A stretch of 64,000 nt of DNA, taken from assembly GCA_030035585.1 (NCBI GenBank), contig CM057462.1, positions 117,423,234 to 117,487,233 of the forward strand. Direction: 5' to 3'. Under the pieces are notes generated by a model. That model had not been told where the DNA came from and did not search any database. It worked only from the letters and a program-made list of their open reading frames with translations. Shown here piece after piece: positions 35,085 to 48,442 of this stretch. Every line of letters starts with the position of its first letter. Position 1 is the stretch's first letter. The translations under genes and the position numbers were made by a program. This DNA is from Dugong dugon (Eukaryota > Chordata > Mammalia > Sirenia > Dugongidae).

Positions 35085-35770
35085 CCTTACCTGGTGATCC
35101 ACAGCATGCACACTCCCATGCTGTCACACCTACACTGGAGGCTTGGGCCCGTCCAAGCCCATCTCATGCAGTCATGCCCATGGCAATCCATGTCATGTGC
35201 TCCCATGCCAGCAGATCTGCAACTGGGGACTCATGATCACACCCAACCATCCCCACACAGCCACACCCACTGGTGATCCACAGCACATGCTCATGCGCAG
35301 TAGGATCTGTAACTGGAGGCTCATGCTGGATCACTGCAAACACCCCTGCACTGCACTGCTCTTCCAGCCCAAGGACCAGTGGCACAAGTTTCCATGGCGT
35401 TGACCCAGTGACCAGTGACCTGTGCGCCCTCGCCCTGATCACATGGCAACTGCCAGTGCATGTGTACAGGACCCAACCCAGCACCCAGCAAGAACACTCC
35501 CTGTACCCATGCCCAGGTGAGCAGCCGGACAGACACATAACCTCACCAGCAATGCCAGTCATATCCTAACATGTGCCAGCTACATCCCTGCCAACCAATG
35601 AGCAGGAGACCCTAGTGCCCTCATCTAATGTCCTCCCAGCTGCAACAGCACACATTCCACACCCAAACAGTTCCTGCAGGCCATCTTCACTTGCACTGGA
35701 ACCCCTTGATAACTCACCACTACTGAGATGCCAGTTTGTCCACACACAGCGGACATACCCTGTCCATTAG
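35085..35770 (+). repeat. L1 copy 1: repeat units in the 5' UTR
   Basis: A C-rich 5' UTR with two clear copies of a unit starting ggtgatccacagca (about 35093 and 35272, spacing 179 bp), and related text (gatctg(c/t)aactgg) at 35214 and 35308. The overlapping 65-132-codon ORFs on both strands come from skewed base composition, not genes. Confidence 0.65.
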
Positions 35771-35898
35771 GATATAACTCCCTCACAGCAGATATGGAGA
35801 AGTCCTGTACCGACCTCCAGAGAGCACACTAACCACTAGCACAAAATTTAATGCCTCAGATACAACAGAAAATAACAAATCATATGAGGAAACAGGAT

Positions 35899-36817
35899 AA
35901 GATGGCTCAAACAAGTGAGCAAAATAAAGGGGCAGCAAACGTTCCTGAAGAAGAAATACTAATGGAACAACCTGACAAGGAATGCAAAAGGCTTATATAT
36001 AGGATCTTCAAAGAGATCTAGGAAAACACAGACAAAACCCTAGACGAATTCAGGAAAACAGTACAAGGATAAAATGATGAAATAAACAGACAATCAGAAA
36101 CCATACAAAAACAACAACTAGAAATCCAGAAGATTAACAATAAAATATCAGAAATAGACAGTTGAATAGAAGGATATAGAAGTATAATGAATCAACGGAA
36201 GAAAGAATTGATGAAATACAAGACAAATCCCTTGATACTAATTTGAGGAACAATCAGAAAAAAAGAACGGGGAGAAATGAAGAAAGCCTAAGAGTTACGT
36301 GGGACACTATTAAGAGGAATAATTTACATTTAATTAGAATTCCAGAACAGGAGTAGAAAAGAAAAAGCAGAGAATTGTGGAAGATTTATTGGCAGAAAAC
36401 TTCCCTAATATCATGAAAGATAAGAAGGTTTCCATCTGAGCTCAATGAACCCCATATAGGAATGACTCCAAAAGAAACTCACCAAGACATATCATACTCA
36501 GATGTTCCAAAACCAAAGACAAAGAATTCTGAGAGTAGCTCATAAAAAATGAAATATGACCTACAAAGGGGGCCTCAATAAGAGTAAGCTCTGATTTCTT
36601 GGCAGAAACCCTGCAGGCAAGAGGCAATAGGATGGCATATATAAAACCCTTAAAAAAAAAATTCCAACCAAGAATCATATATCCAGCAAAATTGTCTTTC
36701 AAATATGATGATGAAACTAGGACATACCTACGTAAACAGAAATTAAGGGAATTTATAAAAACCAGACCAACTTTACAGGAAATATTTAAGGGAGTCCTCC
36801 AGACAGAGAACCAGTGA
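35899..36817 (+). pseudogene. L1 copy 1 ORF1 remnant
   Basis: Starts atggctcaaacaagtgagc and ends VLQTENQ-stop at 36817. An early stop follows IFKEI (near 36020) and the coiled-coil part is shifted. The C-terminal piece 36599-36817 (PRIIYPAKLSFKYD) is the usual ORF1p C-terminal domain. Confidence 0.85.
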
Positions 36818-37262
36818 CATCAGACAACAACCTGAGATTAAGACAAATTACAGCATCATTCAGATATCAATCCAGGTAAAAAATACTCAAAAGTAAAATA
36901 AAGCTACAAAACTGAAAACAGGGAACTAGAGATGTAAATCTGTAAATGACAATAACTTCAAAACAGAAAGGGAGAATAAATGGTATAGTTATAGAACTTC
37001 CATATGGAGAGGAAGTCAAGGTGATATCAAAGATATAACAGACTGTTGTAAACTTGGAAAGATAAAGGTAAATTTTACAGTAATCACAAGGAAAATTAAT
37101 AAGTCTACTCACAAAAATAAAGAAGAAAATCAAAGACTCAGCAAACACAAAATCATCAACAATGAAGGAAATGAAAAGAAAATCCATAAACAAAAAGAAT
37201 TCAGCACAGAAAATTAAGTGGAACAAAGAAGCCATTAACACCACAAAAAGAAGGATAACAAA

Positions 37263-40200
37263 GTGACAGCAGTAAATTCATGCTTTTCAATAATCACGCT
37301 GAATGTACATAGTTTAAATGCACCAGTCAAGAGACAGAGAGTGGCAGAATGGATAAAAAACATGACCCATCCATATGTTGCTTTCAAGAGACATACCTTA
37401 GACACAAAGACATAAATAGGTTAAAAATCAAAGGGTGGAAAAAATATATTAAGCAAACATTAACCAAAAGAAAGAAAGAGTGACAATAATAATCTATGAT
37501 AAATAGACTTTAAGTCAAAATCCATTATAAGAGACAAGGAAGGGCATTATATAATGATTAAAGGGTCAATCCACCAAGGGGACATAACCATAATAAGTAT
37601 TTACACACTCAAAGACAGAGCTCTAAAATACATAAAACAAACTATAACAGAATTAAAAAGAAGAACAGACAGTTCTACAATAATAGTAAGAGACTTTAAC
37701 ACACCACTTTCAATGATAGACAGAACAACTAGAAAGAAACTCAACAAAGATACAGAAGATCTAAACACAGTCAACCAACTTGACCCCATAGATATATACA
37801 GAATATACCACCCAACAGCAGCACAGTACACATTCTTCTCCAATGTACATGGATCATTCTCCAGAATAGAGCATATTTTAGGCCACAAAGCAAACCTCGA
37901 TAAATTCAAAAGCATCAAAATAAAACAAAGCATCTTCTCTGATCATAATGCTGTAAAACTAGAAATCAATACAAGAAAGAACAAAAAAAAAAAACATTAA
38001 ATACATGGAAACTGAATAACATCTTAAAAACTATTGGGTAATAGAAGAAATTAAAAATAAAATAATTCCTAGAATCAAATGAGAATGAAAACATAACATA
38101 CCAAAACCTTTGGGACACAGCAAAAGCAGTGCTCAGAGGAGAATTTATAGGAATAAATGCACACATCAAAAAGAAGAAAGGGCCAAAATCAGAATGTTAA
38201 CCCTACAACTTGAAAAGATGGAAAAGGAGCAGCAAAAGGAGTCCACAGTCATCAGAATAAAGGAAAAAATAAAGATCAGAGCAGAAATAAATGAACTAGA
38301 AAACAGAAAAACAATAGAACGAATCAAAAAACTAAAAGTTGGTTCTTTGAAAGGATCGATAAAATTGACAAACCACTGGCCAAATTGACAAAGGAAAAAA
38401 ATGATTAGATGCAAATAACCAGGATAATAAATGAGATAGGTGATATTACAACAGGACCAACTGAGATTAAAAAAAAAAGATCATAACAGAATATTATGAA
38501 AAATTGTACTCCAATAAATTTGAAAACCTAGAAGAAATGGACAAACTTTTAGAAACATGCTACCTACTTAAAACTAACACAAATAGAGGTAGAAAATTTG
38601 AACAGACCCATGACAAAAAAAGAAATTGAAGAGTCATAAAAAAAACTCCCAACAAAAAAAAGCCCTGGCCCAGACAGCTTCACTGGTGAATTCCACCAAA
38701 CATTCAGAGAAGAGGTGACGCCAGTTCTATTCAAACTATTCCAAAACATTAAAAAGGAAGGAATATTCCCTGGTTCATTCTATAAAGTCAGCATGACACT
38801 GATACCAAAGCCAGGCAAAGACACCACTAAAAAAGAAAATTTGAGACCAATATCTCTCATAAATATAGATGCAAAAATTCTCAAGAAAATCCTAGCCAAC
38901 AGAATTCAACGGCATATAAAAAAAAAATAATACATCATGACCAAGTGGGATTCATACCAGGGATGCAAAGATGGTTCAACATTAGAAAATCAATCAGCAT
39001 AATTCACCGCATAAATAAGAGGAAAGGAATCATATGATCATCTAAATCAGTGCAGAAAAAGCATTTGATAAAATCCAGCACCCTTTACTGATAAAAACTC
39101 TCAGCAAATAGGAACAGAAGGAAAATTCCTCAGCATAATTAAGGGCATACATGCAAAACCAACAGCCAACATTATTCTCAACAGAGAAAGATTGAAAGCA
39201 TTCCACTTGAGAACGAAAATGAGACAAGGATGCCTTCTATCACTACTCTTATTCAATATTGTCCTGGAAGTCCTAGCTAGAGCAATAAGGCAACAAAGGG
39301 AAACAAAGGGTATCCATATTGGAAAGAAAGAAGTACAACTATACTTATACACAGATAACATGATCCTATACATAGAAAATCCCAAGGATTCCACAAGAAA
39401 GTTACTGGAACTAATAGAAGGATTCAGCAAAATAGCAGCGTATAAGAGTGTATAAGAGCATATTCTATATTCAACACACAAAAATCAGTTGGGTTCCTCT
39501 ACACTAACAAAGAAGACTCTGAAAAGGAAACCAAGAAAGCAATACCATTTACAATAGCCCCCAAAAGGATAAAATACCTAAAAATAAACCTAACCAGGGA
39601 CTTAAAAGACTTATACAAGGAAAACTATAAAACACTACTGCAAGAAACTTAAAGAGATCTCAGTAAATGGAAAAACATACCATGCTCATGGATTGGAATA
39701 CTTGACATTGTGAAAATGTCAATACTACCAAAAGCAATCTGTAAATATAATGCAATCCCAATCCAAATCCCAACAACATTCTTATGAAATGGAAAAACTA
39801 ATCTCCAACGTTATATGGAAAGGAAAGAGGCCCCGAATAGCTTAAGCAACACTGAAGAAGAAGAAAAAGGAGGAGGCTTCATACTTCCTAATCTCAAAAC
39901 TTACTGTAAAGTCACAGTAATCAAAACAACCTGGTACTGATACAATGACAGTCATATAGACCAATTGAATAGAATCAAGAACCCAGAAGTAAATCCCTCC
40001 ATCTACGCGCAGCTGATCTTCAACAAAGGGTCAAAGTCCATTCAACGGGGGAAGAAACAGTCTCTTTAACAAATGGTGCTGGAAATACTGGATATCCATA
40101 TGCAGAAAAATGAATCAGTATCCATACTTCACACCACGCACAAAAACTAACTCAAAATAGCTCAAAGACCTAAATGTTAAAGCTAAACCTGTAAAGTTTC

Positions 40201-41086
40201 TGGAAAATAACATAGGGTCAAAACTAGAGGACCTAATCTTTGGCATAAATAGCCTATCAAGCAAAACTAAAAATGCAAGAATGACAAAAGATAAATTGGA
40301 TATCTGATACCTCCTAAAAATTAAATAATTATGCTCATCAAAAGACTTTACCAAGAGAGTAAAAAGAGAACCTACAGATTGGGAAAAAATCTTTGGCAAG
40401 GCATATCTGATAAGGGTCTAATCTCTAAAATACATAGAAAACTTCAACAACTCAATAACAAAAAGATAATCCAATCAAAAAATGGGGAAAAGACGTTAAC
40501 AGACACTTCAACAAAGAGGACATTCAGGTGGCCGACAATACATGATAAGATGTTTGTGAGCATTAGCCATTAGAGAGATGCAAATCAAAACTACAATGAG
40601 ATACCATCTCACCCCTGCAAAAATGGCACCGAAAGAAACAGAAAACCACAAACACTGGTGAAGTTTTCTGGGGGGACTGGAACTCTTATACATTGCTGGT
40701 GGGACTGTAAAATGTTTTCTACTATGGAAAACAGTATGGCAGTTCCTCAAAAAGCTAGAAATAGAAATACCTTATGATCCAGCCATCCCACTTCTAGGTA
40801 TATATCCTAGAGATATCAGAGCAGTGACAAATAGACATATGCACCCCTATGTTCATTGAAGCATTATTAACAATAGCAAAAAAGATGGAAACAACCTAAG
40901 TGCCCATCATTGGATGAATGGATAAACAAATTGTGGTACATACATACAATGGAATACTATACAAATATAAAGAATAATGAGGAGTCCATGAAACCTCTTA
41001 CAGCATGGATAAGTCTGGAAGACATTATGCTGAGTAAAGTAAGTCAATCACAGAAATACAAATATTGTATGGTCCCACTATTGTAA
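37263..41086 (+). pseudogene. L1 copy 1 ORF2 remnant
   Basis: The start codon is GTG where related copies have ATG (gtgacagcagtaaattc). The endonuclease is partly open at 37554-38000 (DFNTPLSMIDR; SRIEHILGHK; SDHNAVKLEI). The reverse transcriptase is in pieces; the catalytic box reads YTDN near 39350 instead of FADD. The C-terminal zinc knuckle region is near 40600-40700. It ends CMVPLL-like at about 41083. Confidence 0.87.
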
Positions 41087-41369
41087 AAAGTCAATAATAT
41101 ACACACAGAAAGCAAAGTTCTTTGATATTTACCAGGAATGGGAGGGAGGGGAGAGGGAATCACTTTCTGGATAGTAGATACTTTTTACTTTTGGTGATGG
41201 GAAAGACAAGACCAAATATGGGTGAGGTCAGAACAGTCTGACCAAGGTAAATAAAGACACTAAGAAGTACATGAGAAAAACAGACAATTTCAGTAAATGC
41301 TATAACTTATACAATTTTACAATAACAGTAAAAACAAGCAAAAAACAAGCTTGTGGTTATGTAGGTAGA

Positions 41370-41497
41370 TACTGATGCAGTTCAAATCCACCAGCCACTG
41401 CTTGGAAACCCTACCGGGCAGTTCTACTCTGTCCCATAGTGTTGCTATGAGTCAGAACCGATTTGACAGCAATAGGTTTGGTTTTTTTGGTTTTTAT
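41370..41497 (+). mobile_element. AfroSINE, 45-bp-deleted type, 5'-damaged, in the L1 3' UTR
   Basis: 'ttcaaatccaccagccactg' is followed at once by 'cttggaaaccctaccgggca', so the middle 45 bp is absent. It ends tttggtttttttggttttt. The head is mostly lost. Confidence 0.85.
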
Positions 41498-43501
41498 GTG
41501 TATAAAAAGATATATGCAAGTAAATGCATGTGCATGCATAGGTGTATCTGTAGGCATGTGTATATATACATTTGTATGTGCTGTATATATATCCACATAT
41601 ATAAAAACCACAAAAAGGGCACAGTTATGGAGGCTTCCTAGACATATGCAAACAAATTGCAGGATTGGTTTACTGGGTTAAAAGGCTTGGGACCATAGTC
41701 CTGGGGACAACTTGGTCAATTAGCATAATGTAGTTCACAAAGATAATGTTCTACATCCTAGTTTGATGAGTAGTGTCTGGGATCTTAAAAGCTTGCAAGC
41801 GGCCATCTAAGATACAACTATTGGTCTCTACTTGTATGGAGCAAAAGAGAATGAAGGAATCAAAGGATCGAAGAAGAAACTAATCAACAGGACTAATAGC
41901 CCACATGAACCACAGCTTCTTCTAACCTGAGAGCTGAAGAACTAAATGGTGCCTGACTATCTCTACCGACCTTTCTGACCAGGGACACAATAGAAGGTCC
42001 TGGATAGAACGGAGCAAAAATGTAGAAAAAAACTAAAATTTCTAAAATAGGCCAGACCTACTTGACCGATACAGACTAGAGGAACCCCTGAGACTAAGAT
42101 AACCTTTCATAACTTTTGAACATGGAATTTAATCTATTCTTGTGTTTCACCTTTCAGCCAATTAATAGACTGGCTTATAAAATAAACAGTATCACTTATG
42201 AAAAATGTGCTCCCTTAAACAATGAACTATATGAAACCAAATGGTCGACGTTGCAAAAGCAAAGGTGAGAAGACAAAGAGGGGAAGGGAAGTTAGATCAA
42301 TGAAAACAAACAGAATGGAAATAATGAGAAAGCTGACACATTGAAAAATTTGTAACCAATGTCACAGAACAATTTCTATAAAAATTGTTTAAGGGGAACC
42401 TAGTTTGCTGTGTAACCTTTCACCTAAAACACAAGAAAATATTATTAAAAGAAAAAAAAAGATAGGAAAGAAAGATTAAAATGGATGTCAGAAGAGACTC
42501 TGAAACTTGCTCTTGAACATAGAGTAGCTAATGCAAAAGGAAGAAATGATAAAGTAAAAGAGCTGAACAGAAGATTTCAAAGGGCAGCTTGAGAAGACAA
42601 AGTTAAGTATTATAATGAAATGTGCAAAGACCTGGAGTTAGAAAACCAAAAGAGAAGAACACGCTCACATTTCTAAAGCTGAAAGATGATGAAAAAATTC
42701 AAGCCTCGTGTTGCAATATTAAGAGATTCTATCGCGAAATATTGAATGATTAAGGAAGTATCAAAGGAAGATAGAAGGAATACACAAAGTCGCTGTACCA
42801 AAATGAAATGGTCAACTTTCAACCATTTCGGGAGGTAGCATGTGATCAAGAACCAGTGGTACTGAAAGAAGTACAAGCTGCACTGAAAGCACTGGCAGAA
42901 AACAAGGCTCCAGGAACTGATGGATTATCTATTGAGATGTTTTCAACAAATGGATGTAACAGTGGAAGCACTCACTCATCTATGCCAAGAAATTTGGAAG
43001 ACAGTTACCTGGTCAGCTGACTGGGAGAGATCCATATATGTGCCTATTCCAAAGAAAGGTGACCCAATGGAATGTGTAAATTATTGAACAATATCGTAAT
43101 ATCACATGCAAGTAAAATTATGGTGAAGATAATCCAAAAACGGTTGCAGCAGTGCATCAACAGGGAACTGCCAGAAATTCAAGCCAGATTCAGAAGAAGA
43201 TGTGGAATGAGGGGCATCATTGCTGATGTCAGGTGGACCTTGGCTGAAGGCAGAGAATACGAGAAAGATGTTTACTTGTTGACTATGCAAAGGCATCTGA
43301 CTGTGTGGATCATAACAAATTATGGATAACATTGCAAAGAATGGGAATTCCAGAACACTTCATTGTGTTCAGCAGAACCTGTACATAGACCAAGAGGCAG
43401 GTGTTTGAACAGAACAAGGGGCTACTGCGTGGTTTAAAATCAGGAAATGTATGTGTCAGGGTTTTATCCTTTCACCATACTTATTCAATTTGCATGCTGA
43501 G

Positions 43502-44027
43502 TGTCTTAGTTATCTAGTGTTGCTATAATAGAAATACCACAAGTGGATGGCTTTAACAAACAGAAATTTATTCTCTCACAATTTAGGAGGCTAGATGTCT
43601 GAATTCAGGGCACCAGTTCCAGGGGAAGCCTTTCTCTTTCTGTTTGCTCTGGGGGAAGGTCGTTGACATCAATCTTCCCTTGGTCTAGGAGCTTCCCAGT
43701 GCAGGGACCCTGGGTCTAAAGGACACACTCTGCTCCTGGCTCTACTTTCTTGGTGGTAAAAGGTCTCTGTCTTCTCTGCTCAATTCTCTCTTTTATATCT
43801 CAAAAGAGATTGACTCAAGATACAACCTAATCCTATAGATTGAGTCCGGCTTCAAAATTAACATAACTGCCTCTAATCCTGCCTCATTAACACCACTGAG
43901 GTTAGGATTTACAACACTTAGGATAACCACATCAGATGACAAAATGGTGGACAACCACACAATACTGGGAATCGTGGCCTACCCAAGTTGACACACATTT
44001 TGAGAGGACACAATTCAATCCAAAACA
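43502..44027 (-). mobile_element. Solo LTR, ERVL-MaLR-like, antisense (526 bp, most complete)
   Basis: TGTCTTAGTTATCTAGTG at the left and CCAAAACA at the right, with a perfect 5-bp target duplication ctgag (43497-43501, 44028-44032) in RTE sequence. Reversed, it has an AATAAA and a 'tgtgagagaataaat' R region near the end typical of MaLR LTRs. Same family as 13745-14151 and 51744-52254. Confidence 0.85.
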
Positions 44028-44699
44028 CTGAGCAAATAATCCGAGAAGCTGAACTATATGAAGAACACAGCATGAGGGTTAGAAGAAGACTCATTAACAA
44101 CCTGTGATATGCAGATAACACAACTTTGCTTACTGAAAGTGAAGAGGACTTGAAGCAAATACTGATGAAGATCAAAGACTACAGCCTTCAGTATGGATTA
44201 CACTCCAGCGTACAGAAAACAAAAATTCTCAACTGGACTCATAAGCCAACATCATGATAAATGGAGAAAAGATTGAAGTTTTCAAGGATTTCATTTTATT
44301 TGGATCCACAATCAATGCCCATGGAAGCAGCAGTCAAGAAATCGAACGATGGAGGCAGAGCTAACATGCCACCCTAGACAGACACATTGTGCCATCCTTC
44401 TGTAGTGAAGACGCAAAAAACTAAGTAAAACAGATACAAACGTCAATCCTGGAACCCTAAGCATCAAATGAAGGGATGAAGAACTAGATTGAATACCAAA
44501 TGGAAGAAAAATCTGAAGGAGAACAGAGAATGAAGAGAGATACAGAGTGGAGGTCCCCAGCCAAATAACACAGCACAGCGTTGCCATCTTGGAGCACAGC
44601 CATCAATGACCCTGGACAGAGAGTACGAGAAGGCAACTTCACGGAGCTCCCAACAGGAAACAGAGCACCTGGTAACCAGAGAAACACACTCTCCCACCC

Positions 44700-46560
44700 C
44701 TCACTCTTCTGCCTGGTACACCACCTCCACCCCTCCCAACAGGCCATGCTGAGCCACCTTGGCTAGAGAGCTACTGGCCTGCCACCGGGCCTGGCCTGGC
44801 CTGCCCCTACCTGCTGGCTCCTGCTATGCTATTTTTTCCCCATTTCTGTTTTTCTTTCTCCCTCCCACCTATCCCGTACCTCACCTCTACCCCTCCCCAC
44901 CGGACCACACCATGCTGCCTTGGCTAGACAAGGCTAGAGAGACACTGGCCCACCCTGCCACCACCTGCCAGCTCCAGCTGTGACTTTTTTTTTTTTAACC
45001 TTCCTTCTTTCTCCATTCCACCTAGCCACATACCCCACCTCTACCCCTTCCTGCAAGGTACACCGCACAGCCTTGACTAGAGAGACACCAGTCCACTGCC
45101 AGCCCAGGTCTGCCCTACCCCCACCTGTCGGCTCCTGCCACACCATTTTTTTCTCTTTCTTTTTCTCCCTCCCAGCTATCCCCATACCCTACCTCTACCC
45201 CTTCCCACCAAGCTTTGCCACACCACCTTGGCTAAAGTGACACCAGCCTGCCACCAGCCCAGGTCCACACCGCCCTACCTACTGGCTCCTGTCACACCTT
45301 TTTTCCTTTCGTTTCTCCCTCCCACCTAGCCCCATACCCCACCTCTATTCCTTCCCACCAAGCTATGCCACACTGCCTTGGCTAGAGTGATGCCAGCCCG
45401 CCACCAGCCCAGGCCCACCCTGCCCCCACCCACTGGCTCCTGCCACACCAGTTTTTTTTCTTTCTTCATTTTCTTTCTCCCTCCCATCTAGTTCTGTACG
45501 CCGCCTCTACCCCTTCTCACCTGGCCATGCCACACCACCGCAGGTAGAGAGCTAACACATTCCACCACCAGCCTGGGTCCCTCCTGCTCCCACCTGCTGG
45601 CTCCCACTGGGCCATTTTTTCCACCATTCCTTTTTTTCTCCCAACTAATCCTGTACCCCACCACTACCCCTTCCCACTGGGCCATGCCATGCTTCCTTGG
45701 CTAAAGAGATATGAGCCCACTGCCAGGCCAGGTCTTCCCCACCCCCACCTGCCAGCTCCTGTTGTGCCATTTTTTTCTGTTTTCCCTTTCTTTTCTTTCT
45801 CCCACCCACCTCGCCCTGTATGCCACCTGTACCTCTTACCATGGCCCACAGTGGGTAGAGAGCAACCGGCCTATCACCAGCATGAGTCTCCCAAGCTTCC
45901 ACCTGCCAGCTCCCACCATGCCATTTTATTATTATTTTTTTCTTTTTTCCCTTTTCTTTCTCCCTCCCACCTAGTCTCATACCCCACCTCTACCCATTCC
46001 TGCTGGGCCACACCGCACCACCTTGGCTAGACAGGCACCGGCCTACTGCCACCCCAAGTCAGCCCCGCCTCCATCCACCCTTACTAGCCTTTCTTTCTCC
46101 CTCCCACCTAGCCCTGTATGCCACCTCTACCCCTTCCCACAGAGCCTCACTGCACCACCACCACCAGTAAAGATTTATCAGCTCACTGCTGTCTGGGGTC
46201 CCACCTGCCCCCACCCACCGTGCCATTTTTTACTTTATTTTTTTCTTTCCCTCCCATCTAGCCTATAAGCCACTTTCCTCCTTTCGACCGGGTTATACTG
46301 CACTGCAGCAGCTAGAGAGCCACAAGCCTGCTGCTGTCTACCTCCCAACTAGCTCCCTATGCCACCTCTCCCCCTTCCTGCCAGCCCCCAGGTCCACCCT
46401 GCCTCCACCTGCGGGCTAAACCCCCATTTTTTTGTTCTCCCGCCTAGCCCTTGATGCAACCACCCTTTTACCACTGGCCCTCACTATGCTGCTGCGGCGA
46501 GAGCGTCCTCAGCTCAGGCATGCCGCCTTACTGGGCCTACACTGCCCCTCTCCTCCACCA
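44700..46560 (+). repeat. L1 copy A: 13-unit monomer array, about 150-160 bp each
   Basis: The motif c(a/c)cctctaccccttcc recurs at 44722, 44882, 45036, 45190, 45340, 45502, 45659, 45824, 45985, 46122, 46270, 46363 and about 46459. Each unit then has 'ccttggctagag', 'ccaccagcccagg', 'ctggctcctgcca' and a T-run with 'tttctccctccca'. Spacing is 150-165 bp for the first nine and shorter at the 3' end. The + strand is nearly free of long A runs and very C/T-rich. Confidence 0.95.
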
Positions 46561-46968
46561 CTTGACTAGCTGCTAAATGGAGGGAAGTGAGCCCACACTA
46601 CTCCCAGTCCAACACCCCTGCCTATATGGCAAGGGGCTGTAAATGCTTCCCATACTGCTGGAGCAACATCAGGAGGCAGACAGCACCTGCCCAGTCTGCC
46701 CTTAGCCACCTTGCCAAATCAGTGTACAGCAAAGCAGGCTCACCCTGCCTGCTGCTTCCCTGCCCACATGGACAAGATGGTGAGAGTTATTGTGCCCACA
46801 GACAAGCAAGCAGCAAAGCATACCTAGCCCGCCCACCATGACATATCAAAACAAAACAAAGCAGCAAGACAAAACAAATGAGTATACAATCAATAAAGAA
46901 AGAAAATAATACCTTAATGTCTCAGAGATAGCAGATAAATATAAAAATATATAAAAAAGCAGGACAAG

Positions 46969-47989
46969 ATGGCTCCAGCAAGTGACCAAAATAAAGAATC
47001 AGATGATCTTCCAGTAGGAGAACAGGCAGTGTAGCTACCTGATATGGAATTCAAAAGACTAATATTTAGGGCTCTCCAAGAGATTAGGAAAGAGATCAAG
47101 GAAAACACAGGCAAAACCAAGGGAAAAATAAGACAAAATCATAGAAAATACAAACAAACCAAGAAAAACAGGGCCAAAATCAAGGAAAACATAGACAAGC
47201 AATAGAAGAATTCAGGCAAATAATGTAAGACAAAACATCTAAAGAAATAAACAATTAGAAATCATATAAAAACAGCAACTAGAAATCCAAAAGATAAACA
47301 ACAAAATTTCAGAAATGGACAACTCAATAGAAGATTTTAGGAGCAAATTTGAAACAATGAACAACAGAATCAATGAGATTGAAGACAAATCCATGGACAC
47401 CACTTTGTTTGAGGAAAAATCAGAGAAAAGAATGAATAAAAATGAAGAAGATGTAAAAATTATGCCAGACACAATCAAGAGCAATAATTTGTGTGTGATC
47501 CATGTTCCAGAACAGGGGGAGAAAATGGAAAACACAGAGAAGATTGTTGAAGATTTGCTGGCAGAAAACTTCCCAAACAACATGAAAAACAAAAAGCTGA
47601 CCATCCAGGAAGCTCAATGAACCCCATATAGGATAGACCCCAAAAGCAAGTCACCAAGACATATCATAATCTCACTTGCCAAAACCAAAGTCAAAGAAAG
47701 AATCCCGAGAGCAGCTGAAGAAAAATAAAAAGTAACAAAGGGGAAACAATAAGACTGAGCTCTGATTACTCAGCATAAACTGTGCAGGCAAGAAGGCAAT
47801 GGGAATGACATACATAAAACTTTAAATAAAAAAACTGCCAAGGAAGTTTTCTCAAATAGGATGGAAAAATTAGGACATTTCCAGATAAACAGAAATTAAC
47901 AGAATTTATAAAAACCAAACTTATAAGAATTATTAAAGGAAGTCCTGCAGTTAGAGAACCAGCAACATCAGACAACAACCAGAGTTTAG
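46969..47989 (+). pseudogene. L1 copy A ORF1 remnant
   Basis: Starts ATG at 46969 (MAPASDQNKESDDLPVGEQA, then a stop). The coiled coil and RRM part is open at 47315-47620 (IHVPEQGEKMENTEKIVEDL). The C-terminal domain follows in other frames. An A-rich local duplication near 47090-47210 ('aaaacacagg', 'aaaacataga') lengthens the coiled-coil part. Not functional. Confidence 0.85.
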
Positions 47990-48442
47990 GACACAGGACA
48001 GCATCAGCCAGACACCAACCTAGGTAAAATTTTCAGTAATAAAATAAAGCTAAAAGACTTAAAACAGGGAAACAGAGACATCAATCTGTAAATGACAGCA
48101 GTGTCAAAACAGTAAACAAGGGAATAAACTGTGTAGGTATAGAACTTGCTTAAAAACAACTGGGTAATAGAAGAATCAAGGAGGGATTTCTTTCAAATGG
48201 AGAGGAAGTAAAGTAATAAAAGACTGGTTCAAACCTAGGAAGATAAGGGCAAATTTCAAGGTAACCACAAAGAAAGTTAACAAACCTTCCCAGCAAAATA
48301 AAAAAGAAAAACATAAAGTCTCAGTAAACACAGAATCTATAATAACAAAAGAAAATCCACAAACAAAAGGAACTCAGCACAGGAAAGTAAGGGGAACAAA
48401 GAAAATGTCAGGACTGAAAAAAAAAAAAAAAAGTACAACAAT

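Larger units (their letters stand above)
34362..42455 (+). mobile_element. Near full-length L1 (8.1 kb), copy 1
   Basis: Flanked by aaaaagacaggaaag (34347-34361) and aaaaagataggaaag (42456-42470), the RTE target. Order: 5' UTR 34362-35870, ORF1 remnant about 35899-36817, ORF2 remnant about 37263-41086, 3' UTR to 42455 with an AfroSINE fragment at 41370-41497 and a TATATG-rich stretch 41500-41605. Both ORFs are broken. Confidence 0.92.

Noticed and set aside
35085-35770. Overlapping frames up to 132 codons on both strands
   Set aside because: L1 copy 1 5' UTR, with several frames open at once on both strands; no family match.
44460-46268. Many overlapping 60-113-codon frames on both strands
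   Set aside because: They follow the L1 copy A monomer array; the same peptide pieces recur in shifted frames at each monomer, as expected for a non-coding tandem repeat of skewed composition.
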